Shown piece by piece: positions 29,561 through 43,065 of a stretch of DNA of 64,000 nt. The translations under genes were made by a program, and so were the position numbers. Location: NCBI RefSeq assembly GCF_048544455.1, contig NC_133532.1, forward strand, positions 21,702,948-21,766,947, written 5' to 3'. Numbering within the stretch: the stretch's first letter is position 1; every line of letters starts with the position of its first letter. The DNA comes from Silene latifolia (lineage: Eukaryota > Streptophyta > Magnoliopsida > Caryophyllales > Caryophyllaceae). The notes beneath the pieces are model-generated. The model did not search any database, was not told the origin of the DNA, and saw only the letters and a program-made list of their open reading frames with translations.

Positions 29561-30535
29561 TGTTGGAGCTTGTGTCCTCCACAAATTAGTGTGATAACAT
29601 TTGTAAATCTCTTACAGGTTCACAAGGGTATACTTCGTATTTTAATCAGTTGATTAACGATTACCTAATAACGGTTGGCTTGCTAGAAAGTTTGACGTTA
29701 TTATCATACAGATGGCGGTGATCAACTGGTCCCTAAAGGTCACACCTATAGGTTGTGTTTGAGAGATGTGGTTATAGAAATATAATCACATTGATGCCTT
29801 ATATGACTAAACAGTTAGTCAATGTGTTGATGAGACAATTATTTAATGAAGATTGAATAATATTAGTTGAGACGAATTAACTGTCAATTCGTAAATTGAA
29901 TATAATAAGTTATATTTAATTAAATGTATGTAATGTTAGCTTGGACGAATTAATCCGTTAATTCGTAATTAAATGTAATCGGTTATATTTAATATCAATA
30001 AGATGAATGTGTCATAGTGGTAATAGTGAGGGTACTCAAACCAAGAGGTCATGGGTTCGATCCTCACTAGATGACAATTTAAACATTTTATACATTTTTG
30101 GAATAACCGAAAAAAAAAGAGAAATTAACTCTCCTAATTTCGGTAAATGGGCCGAGAATATTAGGAAGAAAAATTCTACCCTAATCTCTTCCTCATACAC
30201 GGTTAAAGGGGAAGGGGAGTGAATTTTTCTTAACCTAATTTTTTCACTCATTCTCTTGCCTCTCATCTCTACGAAAAATACAAAAACCTAAAAATTATTT
30301 AGTTAATTTTTGGATCGATTCTAGCATAATCAAAGGGCATTTCTCATATCGTCTTGGGTGCAACGATAGGCGAATATCTACTTTGATATTGTTCTTAAGC
30401 CGTATTTGCTAGGACCGAAGGTTATTTCTTAATCCATTAAAATTTTGTTTATGCAATTTAATTTTATGACTAGTTTCATCATTATAATTCGTTATAGTCC
30501 TTAAAATAAAGGGATACATACAGATAAATCCCACA
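29561..30535 (+). repeat. 3' LTR of copia-1
   Basis: A 975-bp LTR closely matching the 5' copy, with the tRNA-like segment at 30009-30075, followed by the GTACT duplication. Confidence 0.95.
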
Positions 30536-30540
30536 GTACT

Positions 30541-31040
30541 AGCATACAAGGCGTGGTTTAGTACCTGTGTGGATACCGGTAGAGGCATCACAATTGGGGT
30601 GCTAATTATTTGTCTGGGTTATTGGATTTCTATGTACAAGCACATACATACTTCTTATTATTAATATTCCGCTGCGCTAAAAGGTATGTTACGATTCGTC
30701 TTATTTACTATGTTAATTTGTTTAATACTTCCAATTAATCTGGCCTCATAGGGTGTTCAAAACCCTAGAGTGGTATCAAAGTGGTTATTGCGTAATATTA
30801 TTCAAATCGACTTGAATCTTGCTTCATAATTGGTTATGAGAGATTCAATTGATATGATGAATATGAATATCTTTAGATCCGTTAGAAACATGTTTAGGGT
30901 AGTTTCAATTTGCGAATTTAAAGTTGTAAATTATGAAATTAAATTTTTTATGCAAACCCTAATTTTGAATTAGTGTATAATTTGTCCTAAAATCGTTATC
31001 TAAAATTTTAAGATGCTATTTCATTGTTAATGATGAGCCC
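30541..31040 (+). mobile_element. Downstream half of the older copia LTR and start of its interior
   Basis: Sequence after the copia-1 duplication leads to AAAACCCTAGAGTGGTATCA and AAGTGG at about 30761-30784. This resembles a decayed iMet primer-binding site, and leader-like AT-rich sequence follows to about 31040. Together with 21800-21954 it suggests copia-1 inserted between the TATA box and 3' end of an earlier LTR. Confidence 0.4.
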
Positions 31041-31054
31041 TAATATTATTAAGG

Positions 31055-31258
31055 CACTACAAGGAAAACGCGGGAAACTGACAAAAAAATTCCGTCAGGA
31101 ATGCGCTTTCGTCAGTAATTGACATTCCTGGTGGAAAATTCGTCAGTACCGCGCGTCGCTACGATTGGGAACTAAAACTATGGTCCTGACGGAAAATCCA
31201 TCAGTACTTCACTTTACTGACAGATACCTGACGGAATATCCATCATTCAAATGAAATA
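31055..31258. mobile_element. CACTA (En/Spm-like) terminus
   Basis: The stretch begins CACTACAAGGAAAACGCGGG and contains repeated subterminal motifs in both orientations (TTCCGTCAGG, TTCGTCAGTA, CTGACGGAAAAT, CTGACGGAATAT). These are hallmarks of the transposase-binding ends of CACTA elements. No matching TTGTAGTG end was found in the window, so the element is truncated or its far end lies elsewhere. Confidence 0.75.
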
Positions 31259-31622
31259 AGATGAAGGGAGGCCAAAACCATAAACAAAGAATCAAAAAAC
31301 GTGGCTTAACTAGTTGGTTTAAAGGGTTAAACGAATCGGTTTAGCAGGATTTTGATTGTCAAAATTGTTTCAACTTGATATGACATGTTATATGTATTAA
31401 TCAAACCGGTTCCAAGCAAATCAGGTCCTTATTGTCAGGGAACCAGCTTTAGTTTTTATAAAACCGGTTTATTTAAAGACGAACCGTTCTGACATTATAG
31501 CACGGAATAACATGTTTTAGCTCGTTTTCAATTGTTATAGATCGGTTTTCAATGTGTTATTTCCGATTCTGCGTTTTTGTATTAAAACCGTTTGGTTTAA
31601 CTTGGTTTTGGTTGTGTGTTAG
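31259..31622. other. Unassigned flank or CACTA interior
   Basis: It contains several AACCGGTTT/AAACCGGTT-like motifs (31400-31470 and nearby) in alternating orientation. No gene is seen. Confidence 0.35.
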
Positions 31623-33483
31623 TGATGTGAACATTATTTGCACACATTTAGTCCCCTAATTGAGCCTATTTTGCATACTATTATAACGTTTTATGGCCAT
31701 TTTATCCGTCAAAACCTTCCTATTTGCTTTTCTAGCGCATTTCATATGTTTTGTAGAAAAGGAGATAAATGAGGCGGAATTTCCCCCTCTTGCATGCATA
31801 TTTGGAAGATTTTTGATGATATTAGATGGATTAGTATGAAGAGGAGGCAAGAATGATGACCAAGGATGTAGGAATAAAGAGTATATAGAAGGATCATAGG
31901 GTTAAAAGTAAGAATGACGAGAGGGAAGACATTACAAGAAGAAATTGCTCGAAACCCAAACCAAGAGTTGCTTCTTTGGCTCTGAAAATATGCTAGAGGG
32001 AACGGCGTCGAAAAAACAAGTGATCTAGGCTTTTGAATCACTCCAATAAGAGTCCGGATGAGAAAATGACGTCCGTTGGTCAAACAAAGAAGCAGTCCGC
32101 CAATCCGCTCGTCTGCTACAGGAATCCGCTCGTCCACCCTCCAAATCCGCTCGTCTTCCCTTCTTTTTATCCGAGCGTCCCGTGCTTGAATCCGCTCGTC
32201 CTCTGCTCCAACAATCCGAGCGTCCCGACCCCTTGGCCGCTCGGATTCCCTTACAGCAACTTTCGTTTTCTTCTTTCTCCATGAAAGATGCGCATATTTT
32301 TGAAAGACTAGCAAAAAGGAGACTAGCATCTTTCTTTGAGAGGAGCATTTCCTTACTCAACAATTAGCATTGTTAATTACTATTTTAGCCTTGCTTAACC
32401 TAATGAATCCCTACTATAAATACCCCATTTGTAATAATCAAAGGATCAAGTTTTCATTAGGTTAAATCAATCCTTCTTTAGATTAGATTAGGAGTAAATT
32501 AGAATAGATTACTCTTTAATCTTTCCACAAATTATACATTAATCTTTCCTTAATTATTGTTCAAGTTTATTATTCAAGTTTATTATTGGGTAATTGAAGA
32601 TTATTGGGTTATTATTGGAGAATTGACAACTCTTCATCAATCAATCAAGTTTCTTCTATTATTCTTTGCTTTATTATTTGGATCATCTTAAGTTGGTATA
32701 ATTCTTTTACCCTTTACTCTTTATTGTTTATTTCCTCATTCTCTTATCATGTTTACACTTGTTGTGATGATTGACACCATTAATGGCATGTTTACCATGA
32801 TAATAAGTGAGTAGTCTCTTAACTAGAATTAGTGGGTAATTAGGGAAAACCAACATGGGATTGATCATGCTTAATCTAATATGTTTTCATAATTAAATTG
32901 CTTGCTTGTTGTGATGTCAACTTTATGCACATGTTATGTTTGATGAAATGCTAAGCCTATGAATGCTTGCATTTTACCCATCTCTTACCTTTTCAACAAG
33001 ACTTGTAAGACATAAACCAACTCGAGTCTTGTTAGACCATGCATAGAAGTTGAATAGGAGGAAATTAAGTCGACCTGTAGGTGTTGTACAATCTAATCGA
33101 TTCGGCTCCAGGACCCAACTCTTCCTATGAACCGTAAGACATAAACCAACATCGGTTCCTTTACAACAATAATTGCTTGCAACTTTGTAAACATGTTTGT
33201 ATGATCAATACCATGAATCCCCTATGACCCATGACATCCTAGTGCTTTTAGTCATTTGTTTACATTTCTTAGTTCATTGTTTGCTTTACTTTATTGCTTG
33301 CAATAGTCTAGGATACAACTACAAACCCGAACAAATTGTGACATTAGCATAAATTGAGATAGATAGACTTAGAACCCAAAGCACACCGTCCATGGATCGA
33401 CCTCGACTTACCACTAACTAGTTGTTTGTTGAGTATTATAAATGTGTTTGATTGGATGTGTGACGACCAACTCTTGTCCATCA
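31623..33483 (+). repeat. 5' LTR of the LARD-like element
   Basis: TG...CA ends and a TATA box TATAAATA at 32415-32422. A GC-rich motif array lies upstream of the TATA box (32100-32250). The small minus-strand Arg/Asp-rich frames over the array are repeat artefacts. Confidence 0.93.
32100..32250. repeat. AATCCGCTCGTC motif array in the LARD LTR (5' copy)
   Basis: Six direct copies of AATCCGCTCGTC or AATCCGAGCGTC, spaced 20-25 bases, are followed by one inverted copy (GGCCGCTCGGATT). The 3' LTR (46730-46915) has a related array with different unit number and order. Confidence 0.9.
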
Positions 33484-33485
33484 AA

Positions 33486-33503
33486 ATGACGCCGTTGCCG
33501 GGG
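33486..33503 (+). other. Primer-binding site of the LARD-like element
   Basis: TGACGCCGTTGCCGGGGA lies 2 bases after the 5' LTR. It differs by one base from the usual TGGCGCCGTTGCCGGGGA, the Asp-tRNA-type site of Athila-like elements. Confidence 0.85.
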
Positions 33504-34920
33504 ATGGTGCTATGTGATTAAGTTCTTGCTTGTTTGTCTATTTTGATTTTGCTTTAACCTTGAGGAACTTGTTCCTCAAGGATTGTTTTTACCGTTTTCT
33601 TGTAGTTTCCTTGTTTGTAGTTATATCTTTGTCCTAGTTATGATGATGACCGAAGGCTTGGCACATGGAGTATGTGGTGAATCTTTTGAGTATGGCTACC
33701 ATGGGTATGGGGAGTTTGTGAAGCAAGTTAAAAAAACCCTACCTTACAACTCATATAATGAAAGTCCTAACCACTACCCCAACTTTTCTTACCAAAGCCC
33801 CCACATCCCACATCCACAACAACCACCCTCCCAAAACCCACTTTACAATCAATGTCAAATGTCATCCTACAATGAACACCCATACCACCAAATTCCCATG
33901 TACCCACAACAAGAGAATGAGCATAATCTTGACATGCAAAGTGTGGTTCTTCAAATGTTAAGGGACCAACAAAATCTCTTCATGCAAATGCTAGAAGAGA
34001 GCCAAGCTAGGGACAATGTTCTCAAAAACATTGTTACTAATGGTGAGAAGTTGGCAAATCAAATTGCCCAAATGGAAGCCACCCAAATGCTAAATGAAGA
34101 AGAAGGGGAAGATAATGAGGGTGAAGAAGATTTTGGATGGCATTATGAAGCTACTCTTGTGAATCCCCCACCACCTCCTAAATTCATAAGTATTGAGCAT
34201 CCCATATTCCAACTTGTACCCAACTTTACAAACATTCATGATGGATGTGAATATAAAGATGTAACTTTTGAGGAAGGGGAGTGCTTGATTGATTATGGAC
34301 CAAGAGTGGATGATGAATTGAAGCATGATGAAGTTGGAGAGGAGAGCAATGGTGAATATGAATTGGAGGCCAATTATGAGACAAGCAATTTGTCTAAATT
34401 GCCTCATGTATCTAGCTCCCACACTAGCCTTGCTTCTCCAATTTGGGACACCTATGATGATGATGATGAAGACCTCCCACCACAATTTCCCTCTATGGCC
34501 CATATAGAGGAAGTGTGTTCCCTTGACACTTATGGGAGTGGAGGTAAAACTTGGAAAGAAGAAGTTGATGAATTTGATCTTGCAATCTTTGGGGAATTGA
34601 GAGGCCAAGAGGAAAACTATGATGTTGGCATCTTTGATCATAGTTTGGAAGAAATTGAAGCTCTTTTATTTGGAAATGGTTCAAGTTCTAATGAGGGTCA
34701 AGAAGAAAGTGAAGATAATGAAAGCATGAATGACCTCAATGGTGAGAAGTTGACTCCTCCACATCTTATCCTTCAACTATCCCCTCATCAAAGAAATGAG
34801 AAATCTCCTTCTACTATTGAAGGATTGATGAATCAATGCTCTATCATCATAGAATTTGAAAGAGATGGTAAAGAGTGGAAGCCTCCGGATGAATATGGGC
34901 AATACTTCATACATTGTATT

Positions 34921-36140
34921 TGATGGAGTTAGTGTCCTCCACAATAGTGCGTTAACATATTAAATCTCATTAATGGAATATCATCAGATATTTATTTATT
35001 TGATCCTCGCCAGTTGATTAACGTAAATCGATAACGGTTGGCTGACTAGAGTTTGACGTTATTGTCGTGAGACGGCAGTGATCAACTGACCCCTTTCGGT
35101 CACACCTAAAGAAACGAACCCCAATAGACTACTAATTAATTGTATGAGATACAATTTATTTAGTCCCTTGATTTGTAGACTAAAAAGTTAGTCGATTATT
35201 TTTAGAGATATTTCGAGTTGCGAACTCGAGGAGCGGCAGTTATTATTTAATTATGCGATAATTAAATAATAAGTTTTGGGAAACGGGTTTTAGTTAATTA
35301 ACTAAAATTGTACTAATTCATTAATGTGATTAATATTAGTACGTAAATAATATGTGTAGTGGTACACGTATATTTACGGAGTGAATTGGACGAATTAATT
35401 ATGGAAGTATTTAAACATGATACGATGTTTAAAATACAAATTACACGGATTTGTGCGACAAATATAAGAACCAACATGGACCTGTAAATGGTCAAGTGGA
35501 CCGTGTAAAATAGAGTAGTGGATGATTACACACATAATCATTTCACCTTATCTTATATACTACCATAAGTTATCTTATATAGATTTTGCATGTGATGTAA
35601 GATTAAATAATATAAGACAATTTGTCCACTACTACACTCAAGAGCCACCCGCCACTTTTCCCTTCCTTTACTCCATCATTTTGTTCATTTTTGTACACTA
35701 CACTTGAACACTTTGCATGTAAAATCTTTCTCTTCTCTCTAAAATTAATATACATCATTTTACTAAGAAGTTAGTATCAAAATTTTATTACTAAGATGTT
35801 ATTAATATTTACATATTATCAAGGGTAGTCTTACTTATATCTAGTTAATATTACTAAGGTTATTGGGTAAGTTCTTGGGTGGATTAAGGAAGGAGACCTT
35901 CTACTTTGGAGGTTGGTTTTTGGAGGATCTTCCATATTCATATAGCTCAAGAACAAACTAGTAAGGTGAACTAGTTTGTGCCCATTTTACCATAAAATTA
36001 ATGTAAGGAAATTGTTTTTCCTTAATCTTTTTGTTAATATGCTTTTATATTGCATGCATGTTACATAGATCACATAAACTCAAATTATGAGATAATTTGT
36101 CATTTAATTAGAGTGTCTAATTAGGATCTATGATCTTTCA
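34921..36140 (+). repeat. 5' LTR of copia-2
   Basis: A 1,220-bp LTR. It preserves the uninterrupted site (AAATAATATAAGACAA, near 35605) that in the 3' LTR is split by a MITE, and a short CCACCCGCCAC where the 3' LTR has a long poly-C. Confidence 0.93.
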
Positions 36141-36142
36141 AG

Positions 36143-36155
36143 TGGTATCAGAGCT
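36143..36155 (+). other. Primer-binding site of copia-2
   Basis: TGGTATCAGAGCT, iMet-tRNA type, 2 bases after the 5' LTR. Confidence 0.9.
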
Positions 36156-39100
36156 TAGGCTTGTAATTTGCATGTGGATTTTAAGCATTTTAATGAATTA
36201 TGTGCTAATTTATAAAAACTCAAAAATTGTGTTAGAAGAGGTTTTAGCACGAAATTTTTGGGACATGCATACCTACTGATCTCAAAAGGTTTGTGGAATT
36301 TTTTGGTGATTTTTGAAGTTATTTTGCTATTTTTAATGTTTTTTAGTAGAAAAACGAGTCAAAATGCCGTATTTTAGTTAAAAATTGACTAAAATTAGTT
36401 AATTGTTGATTCGGTGCATGGATTTTTTATGGTAGTTCATGCATGTTTTCTACTGATTGTATGCAAAAAGTTGAAGGTTGGTTCGAATTTTTTGCATGTT
36501 TATTGATTTTTTGAGTTAAAAGTCGATAAAAGTCAAATTAATTAATCATAATTTCGAAACTTTTGATTCTGCCCATGATAAATTTATGTACATTTAAGAA
36601 TATTATTTAAATGTCAAAAGTGATTTTGCATGTGTGTTTTCACTTTGTTTTGATGTTTATTGGTTTTAGTGGTTAAAAACCGATAAATATCGATCTTTTT
36701 CTTCACAAAATTTATCCGGAATTTTTGGGCATTTTTTCTGACATTTTGGTATTCTTGGGAGTGTTCCAGAATACTAAAATTTTTTGTTTCAATTTTTTGG
36801 GTAATGTTTCAATTATTTTGGATTTTTTACTTAAATATTATGATTTTACCGATTAAATTAGCAAAATATCACCAAATCAAACTAATAATTTATCATAAAA
36901 TTAGTGAGGACTAATTTTGAGGTTTAAAACAGTTTGGACAATTATTTTGGACTTAAATGAGAATTAAGAGTTAATTATTGATTTTTACATGTTAAAAATC
37001 GATTAAATCCACAAAAACCGAGATGGATACCAACGAATGATCGATAAGGCGATTTTGGCATCATTTTTACAGAATTTTAAGCATATTTATTTAAGTTGAA
37101 TGAATGATTGTCATTTATTTAAAGTATTTATCTTGTTGTACCTAGTATGGCCTAGTTAATTTTAATCGTTATTACCCGAAATGAATGGGAATATCGATTT
37201 GTTTGTAATTAAATACGATCTCGTATCGTCGGTTTGTAATTAATTAATAGTTTTATTTATTTTATTAATTAATGTATAATAGGAATAGCTATGTAATTCA
37301 TTTGTAATAGTTATTTTTACCGGCGTTTCCAAAAGACGGAGTCTATTTTTGGAAGGTGTTCCAAATCTCACAAGGAAGAGCCACTTATGGAATGAAGAGG
37401 CAAGGGACCAAGGAGTTGGTTTCCGAAATGTAGTAGACTAGTTTTTATTAACTAGGTGGCCATACTAGGATTTATTCATATGCTTACATGTTTGCTTGTT
37501 TTATTTTCGCGCATGCCAAAATCGCCATTCACCTGCATTTTATTTTCGCGGTTGTCAATTCACGTCATTTACATTCACCGAATTAATTCACTTATAAGGA
37601 ATTTATGACTAAATTGACAAGATCTCTCACATAACTAAAATTGAGATTAGCCTTACCAATTAGTAACACCTATGAATCTTTTGTTCATTAGAGCCACGCC
37701 GCCAAGCGGGTGTTCTTTTTTTACCTTGGGTAAGTAGGGTGGTAAACGGTTATCACACGCTAAAATTGGTTGGACTCAACGGGATATAAGACGGTCTTGT
37801 GTTCCGGGGCTAGTAGATGAATTTAAGGAAATTCGTCGACCAAGATTTCTAGAAATAGAATTAGTCAACGTGACTTACCGAATTTACACAATTATGGGAT
37901 GTTTCGATGCCTATTTTTGTCTAAAGACGGATCTTGGAATCATTTATATAATTTAGTGGGAGATCATTATATAAATGTTAAAACTTGTTGAACATGTTTT
38001 CACAAGTATTTTTAAAACATTGAATGTTAATTTTTCCTATTTTTCGTTCTTTTTCATCAATGTATTTACTATGACATCGCGCACTTCATCCTCCTTTCAT
38101 CCTCTATTTATTATTATACTCGGTTCGTTCTTTCATAGGAAGTGGTTTCTTTGAAAGAATTCGGTAGCAATGATTGGTAACATGATTTACTAATTCACCT
38201 ACATAAGCTTACAACAATTATTGCGATTATAATACAACTTAACATCCATACATATTTAAAAGGGGTTTTCATGTTGCAAACTCATATTACGAGTTTAAAA
38301 GGGAGTCAAATTTTATCAAGAGAGTCTTAATTTCAAAAGTGACACCTCCGTCATGATGATGACATATTAATTTTAATTACTTAATAGTAATTTAAATGTT
38401 TGCGAAAAGAGTTTTCAAAAACACAAAGAATACTCCAATATGATACCGTCAAATGGCTCACTTCGAGAAAGGCCAAATCAATTGTTTATGCGCTAAAGTG
38501 TTTAGGCATATGATAACAATTGAACGGTTAGGTAGTCCAATTTCGCAAGAAGTTGAGATTTTGCCACATGTTGCACTCACTTTATAGTAATTCACTCTTA
38601 CTAAGTGTATAAAATATCACGAATGACATGAAGAGAGGTCTTCATGAGATTCATTTTTGCTTGATTGAAGCAAAGAGGAATGTGAAAGTGAGTGGGAGTT
38701 AAGAAGAATCAACCCTAGATGTATGCGATAGAATAAAGTTGAAAGAGACATCTACTCAATGGATAGGCTAGTTCCACTATCTTGGTATGAGATACCAAGT
38801 ACGGGTCATTTCTTTGTAAGGAAGTTTACATGAATTAATAAAACGTAAGACGTCTAGCATAGGACATTTTGTATCGAAATGGTGCTAGATTAGCAATGAT
38901 TTCGATGGGGACAAATGTACCTAAATTTGGTTTTAAAAGAATGTAATCATCTATGTTTATACATAGAAGGCATTACTTATGTGATTTAAAACAAAATATT
39001 GTACCTACTCCTATGATAACTTGGTGGTTGGTTTAGACCACTTAAGTTAGAGGAATTTTACATTCTTCACGAAAACTAAATATTATCCTATCTTGTAGAT

Positions 39101-42100
39101 TTTAAAGTCTCTATTCCGGTGAACCCAATTGATCAAACCTCAAGTAAATTCGTTTCAAACGAGTAAACGAAAAGCACATTGAACAACCATTTGATTGTGA
39201 GTCTTATGGTATGTGTGCATGTATTATGTTTTCTTTTGTAGAAAAGAAACACAATATTGAGGTGATTGACCATATACATACGGATGTGTAAGGCCGATAG
39301 TTGGTAATATAAATACTTGGTTACTTTTACCGTATTGTTAAGTAGATATGAAAACCTCGTATCTATTTAATAAGACATAAAAGTGATTTTTGAAACGTGG
39401 AATATTTTCAAAATGAAGTAGTAAACCAAAAGCACGTCAAGATCAAGATGTTGATCGGAAGTTTCAAAGTAATGACTTTCAAGATCAAATGGGTAATATC
39501 AAGTAATGATCTTCATAATCACTAAGAAGATTGTGAAGCAGTTCACATAATACCTTCTCCTTGGGACACCATAGAGTATGGTGTAGTCAAGTATATAAAC
39601 CGAACTTTATGAGATATAGTTTGAGGTTTTTCGCAATTTTGTAAGCTATTTTCTCACTAAAAGTTTAAAACCCGACTATAATAGCCTATATGATTCCATA
39701 CGAGATATGGATAGAGAGAGTCCCTAACTTGTCTTCACAGAACTAATTTGTATATTTGTGAGGGTTATCCAAAATTGAACCACTTGGTTTTTACTCTTCC
39801 AAAACGAGAACAAAGAGTTTGTGGCTCATAATACTGTCTTTCTTGAAAGATTTTCATTTCCTGGAAGACAGAGTGAGAGAAATTTTGAACTTACGGAAGT
39901 CCAAGATCCACAAACTGAGTACAATGCAAGAAGATGTTCTTTATTGAGGCTCAGTGGTGAGTACAATGCAAGAAGACGTTCTTTATTGTGGCTCAGTGGT
40001 TATAAGGAGATAATTTTGCGATAATATTGCGTTACTTTTCAAAAGTGACGAATCTTAAACCCTCATCAAAGGCTTTTCTATAGTATGAACTCTATGTGAT
40101 GGCGTGTTGCCATACAATTCGAATTGATCTCCTTGCACACGATGCGATAAGGAAGGAAACACGAGATGTTTTCGAGACTTGATTTAAGGTGAATACTTTG
40201 GTTGGTTACCTTGATCTTGTTGTAAAGGTTACATAAGATGTTTAAAATTTGGGCTTGTTATAGAGAGTTTGTGACAACCCAAATGCCTTTATCAATTCGT
40301 ATTGTCTTAGCGATATAGCCTCTCATGAGGATGAGTTTAGGCAAAAGGATAACGAAACTTCCTCCTTCGGAGAAGTTTTGTTGATCTTGTCAATGCTAAG
40401 AAGCCTGGCATGATTGAAAGATCCCTTTTGTGATCTATATACATCAAAGAGTTGGAACTTTGGGTTCAATCATGTAGTCTATCAAAATGGTATTACTCGA
40501 GTGTCGAGGTAACATGATGATACATGGAGTTTAGTGGGAGCTAAAGTGAGTTTCTTAGTCTAAATATGGGCTTGACATATTAGTGACTAGAAATGTAGCT
40601 AAGGTGATGTTTCTTAGTCTAAATATGTGTTTGACATATTAGTGACTCGAAATATTCTCGGGTGAATATTTGAGAGTAGCATGGCGCATCATAAATATCC
40701 GGATCTAATGAGATAGATCTCCATGGATATTAGCATTATAGTCAAGAGACTTATGTGATAAGATTTTTGACTCGTTCAAGTTGTTGAACAATAAAAATGA
40801 TCTCTTGTGCTTCCGCTGCAAGATCTATTAAATATGCTAAAAGCTTCTCTCGTCGGGACTTATCATGTTGAGAATATGAGAAGTCGTTACAAATCATTTT
40901 CTAGTGAGTGTCACTAGATTATTATCAAGAGCATCCTTGAGTACTTGAGAAGCACTGAGGATTTACTCTTGTTGAATGGAGGAATTAATGAATTTTGTGT
41001 AAAAGGTTATACGGTTACATTCCTATGCTTGTAAGATGTTATGAGTCTCGTTAAGGAATGGTTAGCATGTAAGAGTGTTATGTGCATAAAGAATAATATG
41101 TATAAGAAGTTATACATATATGTATAAGAAGTTATACATGTATAAAGCAAATATGTATGAGAAGTCATACATAAAAGATGTCATATGAAGGATGTGTGTG
41201 TATAAGTGTTATACGTACAAATCATGAACGGAAAGCTAAGTACATTACAGCATCCGATGTTGTAAGAGAGATAGTTGATAACCGGAATTTAATGGAACTA
41301 GAGTAGTTCCGTTAGCCGAATATCGTCTCCCGAGAGACTGTGAAAACAGTGGGAGTGTTTGACTGGCTTTAGAACCAGAGTCTAAAAACTTGTTTAGATG
41401 TGTACTTAGAAATGCTCTATGTGATGAAAAGATTGCATAGAACAAAGGAAAATAGCAATGGAAATTAGAGTGATGCAACTGTTGCTTATCCTCTAACCAA
41501 AGCCGTAGACATGATGGTTATATCATCTCAATGTGAATTGAGGAGTATACCTTAATTGCTAAAAATCGTTATGTAAATATTGGATAGAGTATTGATATTT
41601 ACATAAGTGATGATCGCATTCATTGTTCGAGTTTCTTTAAGAACTCAATTATTCAGTTTGACTGAAAACATTGAATACCTTGTTTATCTGAATAAGTTGT
41701 GGAGACAATGTTAAACACTATTCAAGTGAATAAGATGAGCATTGTATTTTGTCCCTAGTCACTTAATGAGGTGACGTCTCGGAGTGACTAGATTGTAATT
41801 CGATTGATGGTTGTTCAACACCATAAGGTCATATGTGATGACTGGTCGATTACATAGGCAGAGTGTGTGACACTTTACCAGACAGTGACCATTTAGAGAG
41901 TCCCTAAGTTCTATTATAGACGCCTGGTCGTGGCAGGGATCTCTAAGATGTTCTAATGAGTCGATTCTTTTGACTGGAGACTATTATCTGAGCAGGTGCA
42001 GTTTTCGAGTGACTTTGGTTTTTGTCCTAGGTCGTGTCGTGAAAGGAGGCCAAAAGGGTATTTACTAGGTCATGGTGAACTGTATTGTGCAATAGGATAG

Positions 42101-42350
42101 ATAGGGCATACAGGAATTGTCCACCCACGTTGGGTAACTATATCTCAAGGTCACTCGAGGAGTTAATGACTACAAATGCGTGGCCACGCTCGGAAGTAAT
42201 CTGTGAGAGATTTTTCCGGTCAGGTAGTCACACTCCCGATCGAGAAAACCACTCGCGATGTGTTCATGTGCAAGTGCGACCTGAAAGACACCTTGCATTG
42301 AGTGGGAGATTAAAACGGACAAGAGAATTGGTAGCGCACACCTTGTGTCG
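36156..42350 (+). pseudogene. Decayed copia-2 leader and gag-pol
   Basis: No frame longer than about 100 codons remains. Recognisable remnants include an integrase-like HTDV (near 39278) and a post-integrase fragment VFLERFSFPGRQSERN at 39836-39890. The latter is followed by a 42-base tandem duplication (about 39917-40002, encoding two copies of EYNARR.SLL.LSG). Stops and frameshifts are scattered throughout, so the copy needed helper enzymes or died long ago. Confidence 0.75.
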
Positions 42351-43065
42351 GACAAGTGGGATATTGTTGGAGTTAGTGTCCTCCACAATAGTGCGTTAAC
42401 ATATTAAATCTCATTAATGGAATATCATCAGATATTTATTTATTTGATCCTCGTCAGTTGATTAACGTAAATCGATAACGGTTGGCTGACTAGAGTTTGA
42501 CGTTATTGTCGTGAGACGGCGGTGATCAATCGCCCTTTTTGGTCACACCTAAAGGAACGAACCCCAATAGACTACTAATTAATTGTATGAGATACAATTT
42601 ATTTAGTCCCTTGATTTGTAGACTAAAAAGTTAGTCGATTATTTTTAGAGAGATTTCGAGTTGCGAACTCGAGGAGCGGCAGTTATTATTTAATTATGCG
42701 ATAATTAAATAATAAGTTTTGGGAACGGGTTTTAGTTAATTAACTGTTAATTTACTAAAATTGTACTAATTCATTAACGTGATTAATATTAGTACGTAAA
42801 TAATATGTGTAGTGGTACACGTATATTTACGGAGTGAATTGGACGAATTAATTATGGAAGTATTTAAACATGATACGATGTTTAAAATACAAATTACACG
42901 GATTTGTGCGACAAATATAAGAACCAACATGGACCCGTAAATGGTCAAGTGGACCATGTAAAATAGAGTAGTGGATGATTACACACATAATCATTTCACC
43001 TTATCTTATATACTACCATAAGTTATCTTATATAGATTTTGCATGTGATGTAAGATTAAATAATA

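Larger units (their letters stand above)
21955..30535 (+). mobile_element. Complete Ty1-copia retrotransposon (copia-1, 8.58 kb)
   Basis: Two similar LTRs (21955-22917 and 29561-30535), both starting TGTTGGAGCTTGTGTCC and ending AATCCCACA, flank an internal region. That region holds an iMet primer site, a 1.8-kb leader, a gag-pol and a polypurine tract. Target duplication GTACT is perfect at 21950-21954 and 30536-30540. Frame breaks in gag-pol show the copy is no longer autonomous. LTRs are closely similar, so the insertion is fairly young. Confidence 0.95.

Noticed and set aside
31742-32329. 195-residue minus-strand frame with Asp-Glu-Arg-Ile repeats
   Set aside because: It is the translation of the AATCCGCTCGTC array within the LARD LTR. 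The equivalent region of the sister LTR does not keep the same frame.
31055-33600. A full CACTA element between 31055 and the TTCTTGTAGT near 33598
   Set aside because: The candidate right end lacks the CACTAC inverse and subterminal GACGG motifs, and lies inside a clearly bounded LTR element.
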